Below, piece by piece: positions 1 through 6,112 of a stretch of DNA of 6,477 nucleotides (position 1 is its first letter; the number at the start of each line of letters is the position of its first letter). The notes beneath the pieces were generated by a model, which worked only from the letters and a program-made list of their open reading frames with translations, did no database searches and had not been told where the DNA came from. The translations under genes and the position numbers were made by a program. The DNA comes from Myxococcales bacterium (GTDB taxonomy: Bacteria > Myxococcota > Polyangia > Fen-1088): NCBI GenBank assembly GCA_003155465.1, contig PMCR01000398.1, forward strand, positions 1-6,477, given 5' to 3'.

Positions 1-890
1 ATCCGGCGCGCCACGAAGAGCGGGTCCTCGCCTGCCTCCAGCATGCGCGCCATCCAGTACACGGCCGCGTCGGGATCGCTGCCGCGCATGCTCTTGATAA
101 AGGCGCTCACCACTTCGTAGTGCTGATCGCCGGCCTTGTCATAGAGCAACGCCCGCCGCTGCAGAGCCTCCTCTATGGTCTTCGCATCGATGAACTTGCG
201 GCCTTCCTGGTCGGGCTGCGCGATGGCGGCGGCCGCCTCCAGCGTGGACAGGGCCCGGCGCGCATCACCCCCGGCCTCGGCCGCCACCAGGTCACGCGTG
301 GCCTCGGAACACTCGATGGCGTCAGCGCCCAAGCCCCGCCTGGGGTCAGAGAGAGCGCGGTCGACGATGGTGCGCAGGTTCCCCTGGGAGAGGGGCTTCA
401 AGACCACCACCTTGGCGCGCGAGAGCAGCGGCGCATTCACCTCGAAGGACGGATTCTCCGTGGTGGCGCCCACCAGAATCACCGTACCCGCCTCCACATG
501 AGGCAGAAGAGCGTCCTGCTGAGCCTTGTTGAAGCGGTGAATCTCGTCGATGAACAACAGGGTCCTCTGCCCGCGCATGTCTCGCCGCTCGGCCGCCTCG
601 GCCACGGCCTCGCGCACCTCCTTGACCCCGGACATCACCGCTGACATCGCCACGAAACTGGCGTTGGTTTCCGCGGCCAGCAGGCGCCCCAACGTGGTCT
701 TGCCCGTGCCCGGCGGCCCCCACAGGATGAGCGAAGTCAGCTCCTTGCCGTCGAGTGCGCGCCGCAGCCAGCGCCCTGGGCCGAGCAGGTGGTCCTGGCC
801 CACGTACTCGGCCAACGAAATGGGCCGCATGCGCTCGGCCAGCGGCTGGCCGCGCCGGTCTTTGCCTGCCGCATGTGCGAAGAGATCCAC
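1..890 (-). CDS. rarA: Replication-associated recombination protein A (RarA/MgsA), AAA+ ATPase, 3' end outside window
   Basis: RarA is a cytoplasmic clamp-loader-like ATPase that acts at stalled replication forks. The minus strand reads open from position 890 to the window edge, giving 296 codons; family members usually have about 430-450, so the C-terminal third is missing. The AAA+ set is complete: Walker A GPPGTGKT at residues 58-65, Walker B LLFIDEIH at 111-118, sensor 1 ATTEN at 142-146, arginine-finger candidate LLSR at 155-158, and sensor 2 GGDARRAL at 207-214. The start of the RarA C-terminal domain follows, with SDPDAAVYWMARMLEAGEDP near residues 272-291. I chose the GTG at 890-888 because it gives the family's usual opening (M)DLF followed by PLAERMRP. 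No in-frame ATG lies upstream nearby, and the ATG at 897-895 is out of frame. No Shine-Dalgarno precedes the start. The gene is divergent from the eptA-like gene. Identity is very secure; the exact start is slightly less so. Confidence 0.96.
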   Translation of the reverse strand, partial: MDLFAHAAGKDRRGQPLAERMRPISLAEYVGQDHLLGPGRWLRRALDGKELTSLILWGPPGTGKTTLGRLLAAETNASFVAMSAVMSGVKEVREAVAEAAERRDMRGQRTLLFIDEIHRFNKAQQDALLPHVEAGTVILVGATTENPSFEVNAPLLSRAKVVVLKPLSQGNLRTIVDRALSDPRRGLGADAIECSEATRDLVAAEAGGDARRALSTLEAAAAIAQPDQEGRKFIDAKTIEEALQRRALLYDKAGDQHYEVVSAFIKSMRGSDPDAAVYWMARMLEAGEDPLFVARR

Positions 891-897
891 GCCGCAT

Positions 898-903
898 ATT
901 ATA
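898..903 (-). promoter_or_regulatory. Candidate -10 element of the rarA promoter (TATAAT)
   Basis: The minus strand carries a perfect sigma-70 consensus TATAAT, separated by only 7 nt from the rarA GTG codon. Standard spacing puts the transcription start at position 891 or 890, at or next to the first base of the start codon, so the transcript would be leaderless or nearly so. No good TTGACA-like -35 is visible: at 17-bp spacing the hexamer is GATGGG, and GTGACG sits too far away at 22 bp. That leaves open activator dependence or a chance match. The -10 match is seen directly; promoter function is inferred. Confidence 0.5.
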
Positions 904-1007
904 GCCGCCCCAATCGAAAACCCATCGTCACGGCGTCGCGCCCGGTGAACCGTGTGGGCTGGCGCTACCCCCTTCCGACCCATATTTCGCGGGGCCCTGC
1001 TGTGGGC

Positions 1008-1013
1008 TACACT
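1008..1013 (+). promoter_or_regulatory. Weak candidate -10 element for the eptA-like gene (TACACT)
   Basis: TACACT matches the sigma-70 -10 consensus at four of six positions and is the best-looking box ahead of the eptA-like start in otherwise GC-rich sequence. It would give a leader of about 50 nt before the ATG at 1071. At 17-bp spacing the -35 hexamer is TTTCGC, a poor match. No two-component regulator box was recognised. This is a tentative call. Confidence 0.22.
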
Positions 1014-1070
1014 CTCCATCTTTACCCTGCCCCACGCGAAAACCGTGTTCAATTGCGCTTTTCCCACGCC

Positions 1071-2876
1071 ATGAAGGTGCTCCGCCGGCTGGCGGCGCCC
1101 ATGCCGCTGTGCCTGATTGCTTCGGCCGGGTTGCTCGCGCTGTCGGACCTGTCGTTCCTCAAGGCTTCGTTCGTGGTCGAACGCCAGAACGCGGGCTTGG
1201 CGGCGGCGTGTCTTGCCGTCCTCGCGGATATGCTGGCGGTCGGACTGGCCTATTTTGTCCTGCTTCGCATCGCGTGGCGCTGGCGCTGGCTGTTTCGTTC
1301 GCTGCTCATCATCGGGTTCGCGATCATGCCGCTGCCCGCCTACTTCGCCGATCTATTCCACATCGACCTGCAACTCATCATGGTCGGCTTCTTCCAATCG
1401 AACCCGGCCGAGGAGCTTTCTTTCATCGATGCCTCGCTGCTCGCGCGAGTCGCGGGCAATGTCTCGGCGGGCGTGGTGCTTGCGGTCTGGTCGTTTCTGC
1501 AGGCGCCCGAGCCGCGTAGCCCGAACCGCTGGCGCAAGCGTGCCTGGTTGGCGAGCGCGCTGGCCCTGGCGATCCCCATCGGGTACGCGGCCACCACCCG
1601 CGACCCGTCGCGGCCGCTGCGCACGTACTTGCCGTTCGCGCTCGGGTACTACGCGTGGGACACCGCCGCCCAGTCGGTCGAGTTCGGCGTGCGCTTCCGC
1701 AACAAACGAGACATTTCGGCCGGACCGCTGGCCATCGAGCCGCAGAATCGCGAGCTTCATGTGGTGATAGTCCTGGGCGAAGCGGAGCGCGCGCAGTCGT
1801 TCTCTCTCGACGGCTACCACCGCAACACGAATCCCTACACCGCGAAGATACCGGGGCTGGTCAACTTCACGGACGCGTGGGCGTGCGCCAACCTCACCTA
1901 TCTCGCGATCCCGTGCCTGCTCACCCGCGCTACCGCCGAGAATCACACCGAACTCTACGGACGCGAGACCTCGATCATCTCCATCTATCGCCGGCTCGGT
2001 TTCTTCACCTCGTGGCTAAGCACACAGGCAGACTGGCGCTTCGGCATACGCGGCTATCAGGGAGCGCGCGAGATAACCCGCGAAGCCGAGAATCGGCGCT
2101 TCGGCTGGTCTGGCACCACCGAAGAGGTGGGAGCGCTGATGAATGCGAAGACGGATCCCAATGTGCTGCTCCCGAGCCTCGACAAGGTGGTGCGCACGCA
2201 CGCCGCAACCTTCACTGTGCTGCACAGTTGGGGCAGCCACGCGCCCTACCATCGCGACTACATCCAGCCCGACCAACGCGCTTTTCAGCCGGCGTGCGAT
2301 CGCCCGTTCGACCAGTGCACGCCCGAGGAGGTGGTCAATGCCTACGACAACACCATCGTCCACACCGACCAATTCATCGCCCGCGTGATCGAGGCCATGC
2401 GCGACAGGAACACGCTGTTGGTATACCTCTCGGACCACGGCGAATCGGTCTATGACGACGAGCATGGCCACTTTGTGGGCCGGCCGGGCGGCACGCTCAC
2501 CCACGGCAGCAGCCCCGAGAGATATCGTGTGCTCATCGCCCAGGGACTGCGCCCGGAGCAGCGTTGGATTCCCATGATGTGGTGGGCCTCGCCCCGCTTC
2601 CTCTCCGATCCGCGCAACGCCGCGCGATTCGCGCGCTTGGCTGCCAAGCAGCACGACAAGGTCTCCCACGACAACCTGTTTCATTCGCTGCTCGACTGCG
2701 CCGGGATATCAGCCGTTGCGCTCGATCGCGATCTCAGCCTGTGCCGCGAGGGGCAGGTGCCCGCATACGACGATTTCATTCGCCGCCCGAACGCCGTGCC
2801 CAGCGACGCCGCGGTGCGCGCAGCGGGATCACCGGGCGCACCATCTCCGGGCGTCGCTGATCCCGGCTTGCGCTGA
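1071..2876 (+). CDS. eptA: EptA-family phosphoethanolamine transferase (inner membrane, periplasmic sulfatase-fold domain)
   Basis: Members transfer phosphoethanolamine from phosphatidylethanolamine to lipid A or other surface glycans at the periplasmic face of the inner membrane. The 601-aa product has about five N-terminal membrane segments (near residues 11-30, 42-66, 73-95, 127-144, 159-174), with the family NPAE motif at 111-114. The sulfatase-like domain follows. Catalytic and metal-binding equivalents are present: GE with Glu237, the nucleophile Thr276 in CANLTYLAIPC, GSH with His390, SDHGES at 454-459 (Asp455, His456), and His478 in THG. The C-terminal block SHDNLFHSLLD also fits. Cys272/Cys282 and Cys409/Cys416 match family disulfides, but the CxxxC pair of E. 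coli EptA's central region is absent. About 43 residues extend beyond the last family cysteine (558). The ATG at 1071 gives a short basic N-terminus (MKVLRR) before the first membrane segment; it has no Shine-Dalgarno. The frame is open back to 789 over rarA, which is not credible. The family is secure; lipid A as substrate is inferred. Confidence 0.88.
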   Translation: MKVLRRLAAPMPLCLIASAGLLALSDLSFLKASFVVERQNAGLAAACLAVLADMLAVGLAYFVLLRIAWRWRWLFRSLLIIGFAIMPLPAYFADLFHIDLQLIMVGFFQSNPAEELSFIDASLLARVAGNVSAGVVLAVWSFLQAPEPRSPNRWRKRAWLASALALAIPIGYAATTRDPSRPLRTYLPFALGYYAWDTAAQSVEFGVRFRNKRDISAGPLAIEPQNRELHVVIVLGEAERAQSFSLDGYHRNTNPYTAKIPGLVNFTDAWACANLTYLAIPCLLTRATAENHTELYGRETSIISIYRRLGFFTSWLSTQADWRFGIRGYQGAREITREAENRRFGWSGTTEEVGALMNAKTDPNVLLPSLDKVVRTHAATFTVLHSWGSHAPYHRDYIQPDQRAFQPACDRPFDQCTPEEVVNAYDNTIVHTDQFIARVIEAMRDRNTLLVYLSDHGESVYDDEHGHFVGRPGGTLTHGSSPERYRVLIAQGLRPEQRWIPMMWWASPRFLSDPRNAARFARLAAKQHDKVSHDNLFHSLLDCAGISAVALDRDLSLCREGQVPAYDDFIRRPNAVPSDAAVRAAGSPGAPSPGVADPGLR

Positions 2877-2891
2877 CCTCCCTTCCCCGGG

Positions 2892-2921
2892 TTGCAGTCC
2901 TGGTCCCCTTCACGGTAGACC
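2892..2921 (+). promoter_or_regulatory. Weak candidate promoter in the 60-bp gap before dacB
   Basis: Within the gap 2877-2936 a TTGCAG hexamer at 2892-2897 is followed, 18 bp later, by TAGACC at 2916-2921. Each matches the sigma-70 consensus at only three positions. No terminator-like hairpin with a T-run was seen after the eptA-like stop, so read-through into dacB is equally possible. An AAGG at 2929-2932, four bases before the dacB ATG, may serve as a weak ribosome binding site. Confidence 0.15.
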
Positions 2922-2936
2922 CGCGGCCAAGGTCCC

Positions 2937-4505
2937 ATGTTGCTCCACAAATTCACGTTGATCTGCGCCCTGTGCATCGGCCCACAAGTCGTCGCCGCGC
3001 AGTCCAGCCGGCCAGCGGGCGATGGTGCCGTTGCGCCTCCGTCTGCAGCCCCGGTGCCGCCGCCTGCCGTGCCGCCGCCTGCCGACCCGGCGGAACGACC
3101 AGCGTGGCTCAAGGCGCGGCTGGATGCGCTCTTCACATCCCCTGCCCTGGCCGGGGCCAGGGTTTCGGTGATGGTCATCGACGCGGAGACCGGCAGGCCC
3201 ATCTACGGCCGCAACGAGAAGACCGGGCTGAACGCCGCTTCCAACGTGAAGCTGGTGACCACCGCGGCCGCGCTTGCCCTTCTGGGTCCCGAGTTCCGCT
3301 GGAAGACGGCGGTCCTCGGCCTGGCGCCAGCCGAGGGTGGTCGCGCGGTCAACCCCGCCGGTGAGTTGCAGGGGGACCTATTTCTGCGCGCGTCCGGTGA
3401 TCCGACGCTCACCACGCAAGACTTGACCGAGTTGGCCAGCGAGCTTGCTGCCATCGGCCTGCGCAAGGTACACGGAGGCTTGCTGGTCGACGCCAGCGCC
3501 TTTGACAGCGCCACGGTGGGGCCGTCCTACGACGAGAAGGATGACTCGGCCGCATTTCGCGCGCCGTCGTCTGCTGCTTCGCTGAACAGCAACGCCGTCT
3601 CGGTGATCATCTCGCCCGGGCCCAGCGCAGGAGCACCGGCCCGCGTGGTCCTGGACCCGCCGTCATCCAACCTGGTCTTGGCCGGCCGGGTGACCACCGC
3701 AGCCAAAGGGCCTGCCGCGCCTGTCGTGCAAACCAGCGACGCCGGCAACGGGCAAACCCGCGTGACCGTGTCGGGCCGCATTCGTCTGGGCAGCGAGCCG
3801 CGCCTAGTGCTGCGCCGGATCGTCCAGCCCGATCTGTTCCTCGGCCAGACCTTCAAGCAGATTCTTCAAAAACGCGGCATCACCCTCGACAAGCCCGTGC
3901 GCGTGGCTGCCGCTCCCAAGGATGGGCTGCGCACCCTGGCCACCCACGACTCCCCTACCTTGGCGGTGGTCGCACATGAGCTGGGCAAGCGCTCGAACAA
4001 CTTCGTCGCGGAACAGGTCCTGCGAACCTTGGGCGGAGAAGTCATGGGCAGGCCCGGTACCTGGCAGAAGGGTCTGGATGCGGTGGCGCGCCATCTCGAA
4101 GGCATGGGCATTGTCAGGGCCAGCTACACCATGCGGAACGGCTCGGGGCTATACGATTCCAATCGCTTTTCCGCCGAACAGCTCACCACGGTCATCCGTT
4201 CCGCCATGCGCGACTTTCGCATCTCCGGCGAGTTTCTCGCCTCGCTGGCGGTAAGCGGCGCCGACGGCACGCTAGCCAACCGCATGGCAGGCAGCGCGGC
4301 CGAGCGCTACGTGCGGGCCAAGACCGGCACCTTGGCCAAGGTAAGTTGCCTGTCTGGCGTGGCCGGCGCCCCCAGGCAGAAGCCGCTCGTGTTCTCCTTC
4401 CTGATGAACGACGTGCGCTCGCCGGTCGAGGCGCGCGCGCTGCAAGACCAGGCTACCGAGCTACTCGTCGGGTTTCTCGATCCGACGTTGCTGGAACGAC
4501 GGTAG
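2937..4505 (+). CDS. dacB: D-alanyl-D-alanine carboxypeptidase/endopeptidase (PBP4, class C penicillin-binding protein, peptidase S13)
   Basis: PBP4-type enzymes trim the terminal D-Ala of peptidoglycan stem peptides and cut D-Ala-mDAP cross-links in the periplasm. The 522-aa product starts with a signal peptide (MLLHK, hydrophobic stretch 6-20, likely cleavage after VVAA at residue 21). A Pro/Ala-rich linker at about 31-55 follows. The three penicillin-binding motifs are all intact and in order: SNVK at 102-105 (catalytic Ser102, Lys105), SNN at 353-355, and KTG at 462-464. The roughly 250 residues between the first and second motifs fit the large inserted domains of the S13 family. The DEKDDSAAFRAP and SLNSNAV segments near the insert are typical of this family. 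It ends 47 bp before gcvT and follows the eptA-like gene after 60 bp on the same strand. The secretion signal and motif set make this a secure call; the balance of carboxypeptidase and endopeptidase activity cannot be read from sequence. Confidence 0.95.
   Translation: MLLHKFTLICALCIGPQVVAAQSSRPAGDGAVAPPSAAPVPPPAVPPPADPAERPAWLKARLDALFTSPALAGARVSVMVIDAETGRPIYGRNEKTGLNAASNVKLVTTAAALALLGPEFRWKTAVLGLAPAEGGRAVNPAGELQGDLFLRASGDPTLTTQDLTELASELAAIGLRKVHGGLLVDASAFDSATVGPSYDEKDDSAAFRAPSSAASLNSNAVSVIISPGPSAGAPARVVLDPPSSNLVLAGRVTTAAKGPAAPVVQTSDAGNGQTRVTVSGRIRLGSEPRLVLRRIVQPDLFLGQTFKQILQKRGITLDKPVRVAAAPKDGLRTLATHDSPTLAVVAHELGKRSNNFVAEQVLRTLGGEVMGRPGTWQKGLDAVARHLEGMGIVRASYTMRNGSGLYDSNRFSAEQLTTVIRSAMRDFRISGEFLASLAVSGADGTLANRMAGSAAERYVRAKTGTLAKVSCLSGVAGAPRQKPLVFSFLMNDVRSPVEARALQDQATELLVGFLDPTLLERR
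3054..3083 (+). repeat. Two perfect 15-bp tandem copies encoding VPPPA-VPPPA in the DacB linker
   Basis: The unit GTGCCGCCGCCTGCC occurs twice head to tail with no mismatch, in frame, giving residues 40-44 and 45-49 of DacB. Because the unit is a multiple of three, gain or loss of a copy would only lengthen or shorten the proline-rich linker between the signal peptide and the catalytic domain. Confidence 0.9.
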
Positions 4506-4520
4506 CAGATCCTCTTGTCC

Positions 4521-4539
4521 TGGCGAAGCCTTTCCGCCA
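4521..4539 (+). other. Small imperfect hairpin in the dacB-gcvT gap
   Basis: TGGCGAA at 4521-4527 can pair with TTCCGCCA at 4532-4539, leaving one bulged C (4534) and a 4-nt loop, about 7 bp in all. It ends 13 nt before the gcvT ATG. No T-run follows, so it is a poor terminator. The gap (4506-4552) is too short for a glycine riboswitch. It may be chance pairing in GC-rich DNA or a minor leader structure. Confidence 0.25.
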
Positions 4540-4552
4540 AGATTCCGCCGCG

Positions 4553-5668
4553 ATGAACGTCGCTCCTGCATCCGAACCCCGCACGACACCGCTTTGCCAA
4601 GCGCACCGCAGGCTGGGCGCCAAGATGATCGACTTCGGCGGGTGGTTGATGCCGGTCAACTACCCGTCGGGTATTCTCAACGAGCACAAGGCCACGCGCA
4701 CCGCGGTCGGCATGTTCGACGTGTGCCACATGGGCGAGGTCCATTTCCGCGGCGCGGGCGCGGCCGAGGCGGTGCAGCGGCTGGTCACCAACCAGGTGGG
4801 CAAGCTTTACGACGGTCGCGCCATGTACACCGTGGCGTGCAATCCCAAGGGCGGCATCGTGGACGACCTCATCGTCTACCGAGTCAAGCCGGACCACTTC
4901 CTGATCGTGGTCAACGCCGCCAACATCGAAAAGGACTATCGTCATTTTGTGCAGCAGGTCGGGCCCTGGTGCGAAATCCACAACGCCTCTGACGACACCG
5001 GGCTTATTTCGTTTCAGGGTCCCAAGGCGCAGGCATGCCTGACGCCGCTCACCCGCGCGCCGCTTGCGACGCTCAAGCCGTTTCACTTCTTGCCTGACGT
5101 GAAGGTCGCGGGCCGGCCCGCCTGGATCGCACGCACCGGCTACACGGGCGAGGACGGTTTCGAGATCTTCTGCGCGGTGCCCGACGCCGAGCCGCTCTGG
5201 CAAGCCCTGCTGGAGGCATGCGCGGGTGTGGGCGGCAAACCGGTTGGACTGGGCGCACGTGACACGCTTCGGCTGGAAGCCCGACTGTCCCTCTATGGCA
5301 ATGACCTCAACGACGAGACAACCCCTCTTGAGGCAGGCCTGGGCTGGGTGGTGAAGTTCGATGCGGGTGACTTCATCGGCCGCGAGGCGCTGCTGCGGCA
5401 ACAAGAGGCAGGGCTGGCACGCAAGCTGGTTGGCTTCGTCATGCTCGGCCGCGGGATCGCCCGCCACGGCTATCCCATCCACGATCCATCGACAGGCGCC
5501 AAGATCGGCGAAGTGACCTCGGGCACGGTGGGGCCGACGGTGGGCAAGAACATCGGGCTCGGCTATGTGCCGGCTTCGCTGGCCCAGTCCGGGGCTCGCC
5601 TGTTGATCGACTGTCGCGGCAAACCGACCGAAGCAGAGGTAGTAGAAGGCCCCTTTTATCGCCGCTAG
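4553..5668 (+). CDS. gcvT: Glycine cleavage system T-protein (aminomethyltransferase)
   Basis: T-protein takes the aminomethyl group from the lipoyl arm of GcvH, releases ammonia and makes 5,10-methylene-tetrahydrofolate in the cytoplasm. The 371-aa product is normal length for the family. It begins with TPLCQAHRRLGAKMIDFGGW at residues 12-31 and has GGIVDDLIVY around 100-109, where the Asp104-Asp105 pair contains the catalytic aspartate. Later come TGYTGEDGFEIF, GARDTLRLEARLSLYGND, EAGLGWVVKF, and the C-terminal GxVTSGT-type segment ending in GPFYRR. One oddity is FDVCHMGE at 55-62, where most homologues have FDVSHMGE. I chose the ATG at 4553 because the family's conserved region starts about 11 residues later; the frame is open back to 4346, but that part lies inside dacB. 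No clear Shine-Dalgarno is visible. It is the first gene of gcvT-gcvH-gcvP. Confidence 0.97.
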   Translation: MNVAPASEPRTTPLCQAHRRLGAKMIDFGGWLMPVNYPSGILNEHKATRTAVGMFDVCHMGEVHFRGAGAAEAVQRLVTNQVGKLYDGRAMYTVACNPKGGIVDDLIVYRVKPDHFLIVVNAANIEKDYRHFVQQVGPWCEIHNASDDTGLISFQGPKAQACLTPLTRAPLATLKPFHFLPDVKVAGRPAWIARTGYTGEDGFEIFCAVPDAEPLWQALLEACAGVGGKPVGLGARDTLRLEARLSLYGNDLNDETTPLEAGLGWVVKFDAGDFIGREALLRQQEAGLARKLVGFVMLGRGIARHGYPIHDPSTGAKIGEVTSGTVGPTVGKNIGLGYVPASLAQSGARLLIDCRGKPTEAEVVEGPFYRR

Positions 5669-5675
5669 CCTGAAG

Positions 5676-5681
5676 TACAAT
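5676..5681 (+). promoter_or_regulatory. Candidate -10 element (TACAAT) for gcvH in the gcvT-gcvH gap
   Basis: TACAAT matches five of six -10 consensus positions and begins 8 bp after the gcvT stop codon. A start about 7 nt downstream, near 5688, would leave a 20-nt leader that keeps the gcvH ribosome binding site. The -35 is weak: CTTTTA at 17-bp spacing, inside the last gcvT codons. It may add gcvH transcription independent of gcvT; this is inference from a single box. Confidence 0.3.
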
Positions 5682-5690
5682 CCCGCCAGC

Positions 5691-5698
5691 GAAGGAGA
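5691..5698 (+). promoter_or_regulatory. Strong ribosome binding site of gcvH (GAAGGAGA)
   Basis: GAAGGAGA contains the AGGAG core complementary to the 16S rRNA 3' end, with 10 nt between that core and the gcvH ATG. It is the only clear Shine-Dalgarno among the six starts in this window. The others (rarA, eptA-like, dacB, gcvT, gcvP) have weak or no match. Confidence 0.8.
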
Positions 5699-5707
5699 CC
5701 GACCGAC

Positions 5708-6103
5708 ATGAGCGAGAACGTTCCCAACGACCTGCTCTACACCGAGGACCACGAATGGGCGCGCCGGGAAGGCAACCTGGTCACCGTGGGCATCACCCAG
5801 TTCGCCGTCGAGCAACTCGGCGATGTGACGCAAGTTGATCTACCGCGCGAAGGAGAAGTGCTGAAAGCGCACGAGGTGTGTGGGTCGGTGGAATCGGTCA
5901 AGGCGGTTTCCGACGTCTACGCGCCGATCTCCGGCAAGGTGGTGAAGGTCAACTCCCCACTGCAGGATTCACCCGAATACGTCAACGAGGAACCCTACGA
6001 CGGCGGCTGGATGGCGCAAATCGAGATATCCAACCCCGATGAGCTGAAGGGACTGATGAATAGCGAGGCCTACGAGGAGTTCCTCAAGGAACACGAAGGC
6101 TAG
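5708..6103 (+). CDS. gcvH: Glycine cleavage system H-protein (lipoyl carrier)
   Basis: H-protein is the small lipoylated shuttle that carries the aminomethyl intermediate between P-, T- and L-proteins. The 131-aa length and sequence are typical: YTEDHEWAR at residues 11-19, VGITQFAVEQLGDVTQVDLP at 27-46, and the lipoylation motif ESVKAVSDVYAP with the modified Lys65. The lysine is encoded at 5900-5902. The C-terminal half has VNEEPYDGGWM and a final acidic helix. It starts 39 bp after gcvT and its stop lies 9 bp before the gcvP ATG. A strong ribosome binding site and a possible promoter of its own lie just upstream, which fits the need for H-protein in excess over the enzymes it serves. Lipoylation would depend on LipA/LipB or LplA encoded elsewhere. 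Confidence 0.98.
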   Translation: MSENVPNDLLYTEDHEWARREGNLVTVGITQFAVEQLGDVTQVDLPREGEVLKAHEVCGSVESVKAVSDVYAPISGKVVKVNSPLQDSPEYVNEEPYDGGWMAQIEISNPDELKGLMNSEAYEEFLKEHEG

Positions 6104-6112
6104 CCCAGTCCG

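Larger units (their letters stand above)
891..1070. other. Divergent intergenic region between rarA and the eptA-like gene
   Basis: This 180-bp region lies between the two divergent start codons and should hold both promoters. It has a TATAAT facing rarA and a weaker TACACT facing the eptA-like gene. An 8-bp direct repeat, TGTGGGCT, occurs at 953-960 and 1001-1008, with starts 48 bp apart. The second copy runs into the TACACT box. No long inverted repeat, small RNA or additional gene was recognised. The reading frame of the eptA-like gene stays open through this region, but the extra residues look like nothing in the family. Confidence 0.6.

Noticed and set aside
120..644. Plus-strand open frames opposite rarA (also 175-501 and 550-948)
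   Set aside because: They are antisense to a gene with complete AAA+ motifs, and their products show no domain or family likeness.
346..897. A 183-codon minus-strand frame starting at ATG 897
   Set aside because: It is out of frame with the AAA+ motifs of rarA and is a frame shadow of that gene.
789..1070. Upstream extension of the eptA-like frame to an ATG at 789
   Set aside because: The extension overlaps the 5' end of rarA and the whole divergent region, and its residues resemble no EptA N-terminus. The ATG at 1071 fits the membrane topology.
4346..4552. Longer gcvT start inside dacB
   Set aside because: The added 69 residues are translated from dacB coding sequence in another frame and do not belong to the T-protein family.
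4307..5833. A 508-codon open frame on the minus strand opposite gcvT and the ends of dacB and gcvH
   Set aside because: It lies antisense to the secure gcvT gene. Its product is rich in His, Arg, Gly and Val without recognisable motifs, and long antisense frames are expected in GC-rich coding DNA.
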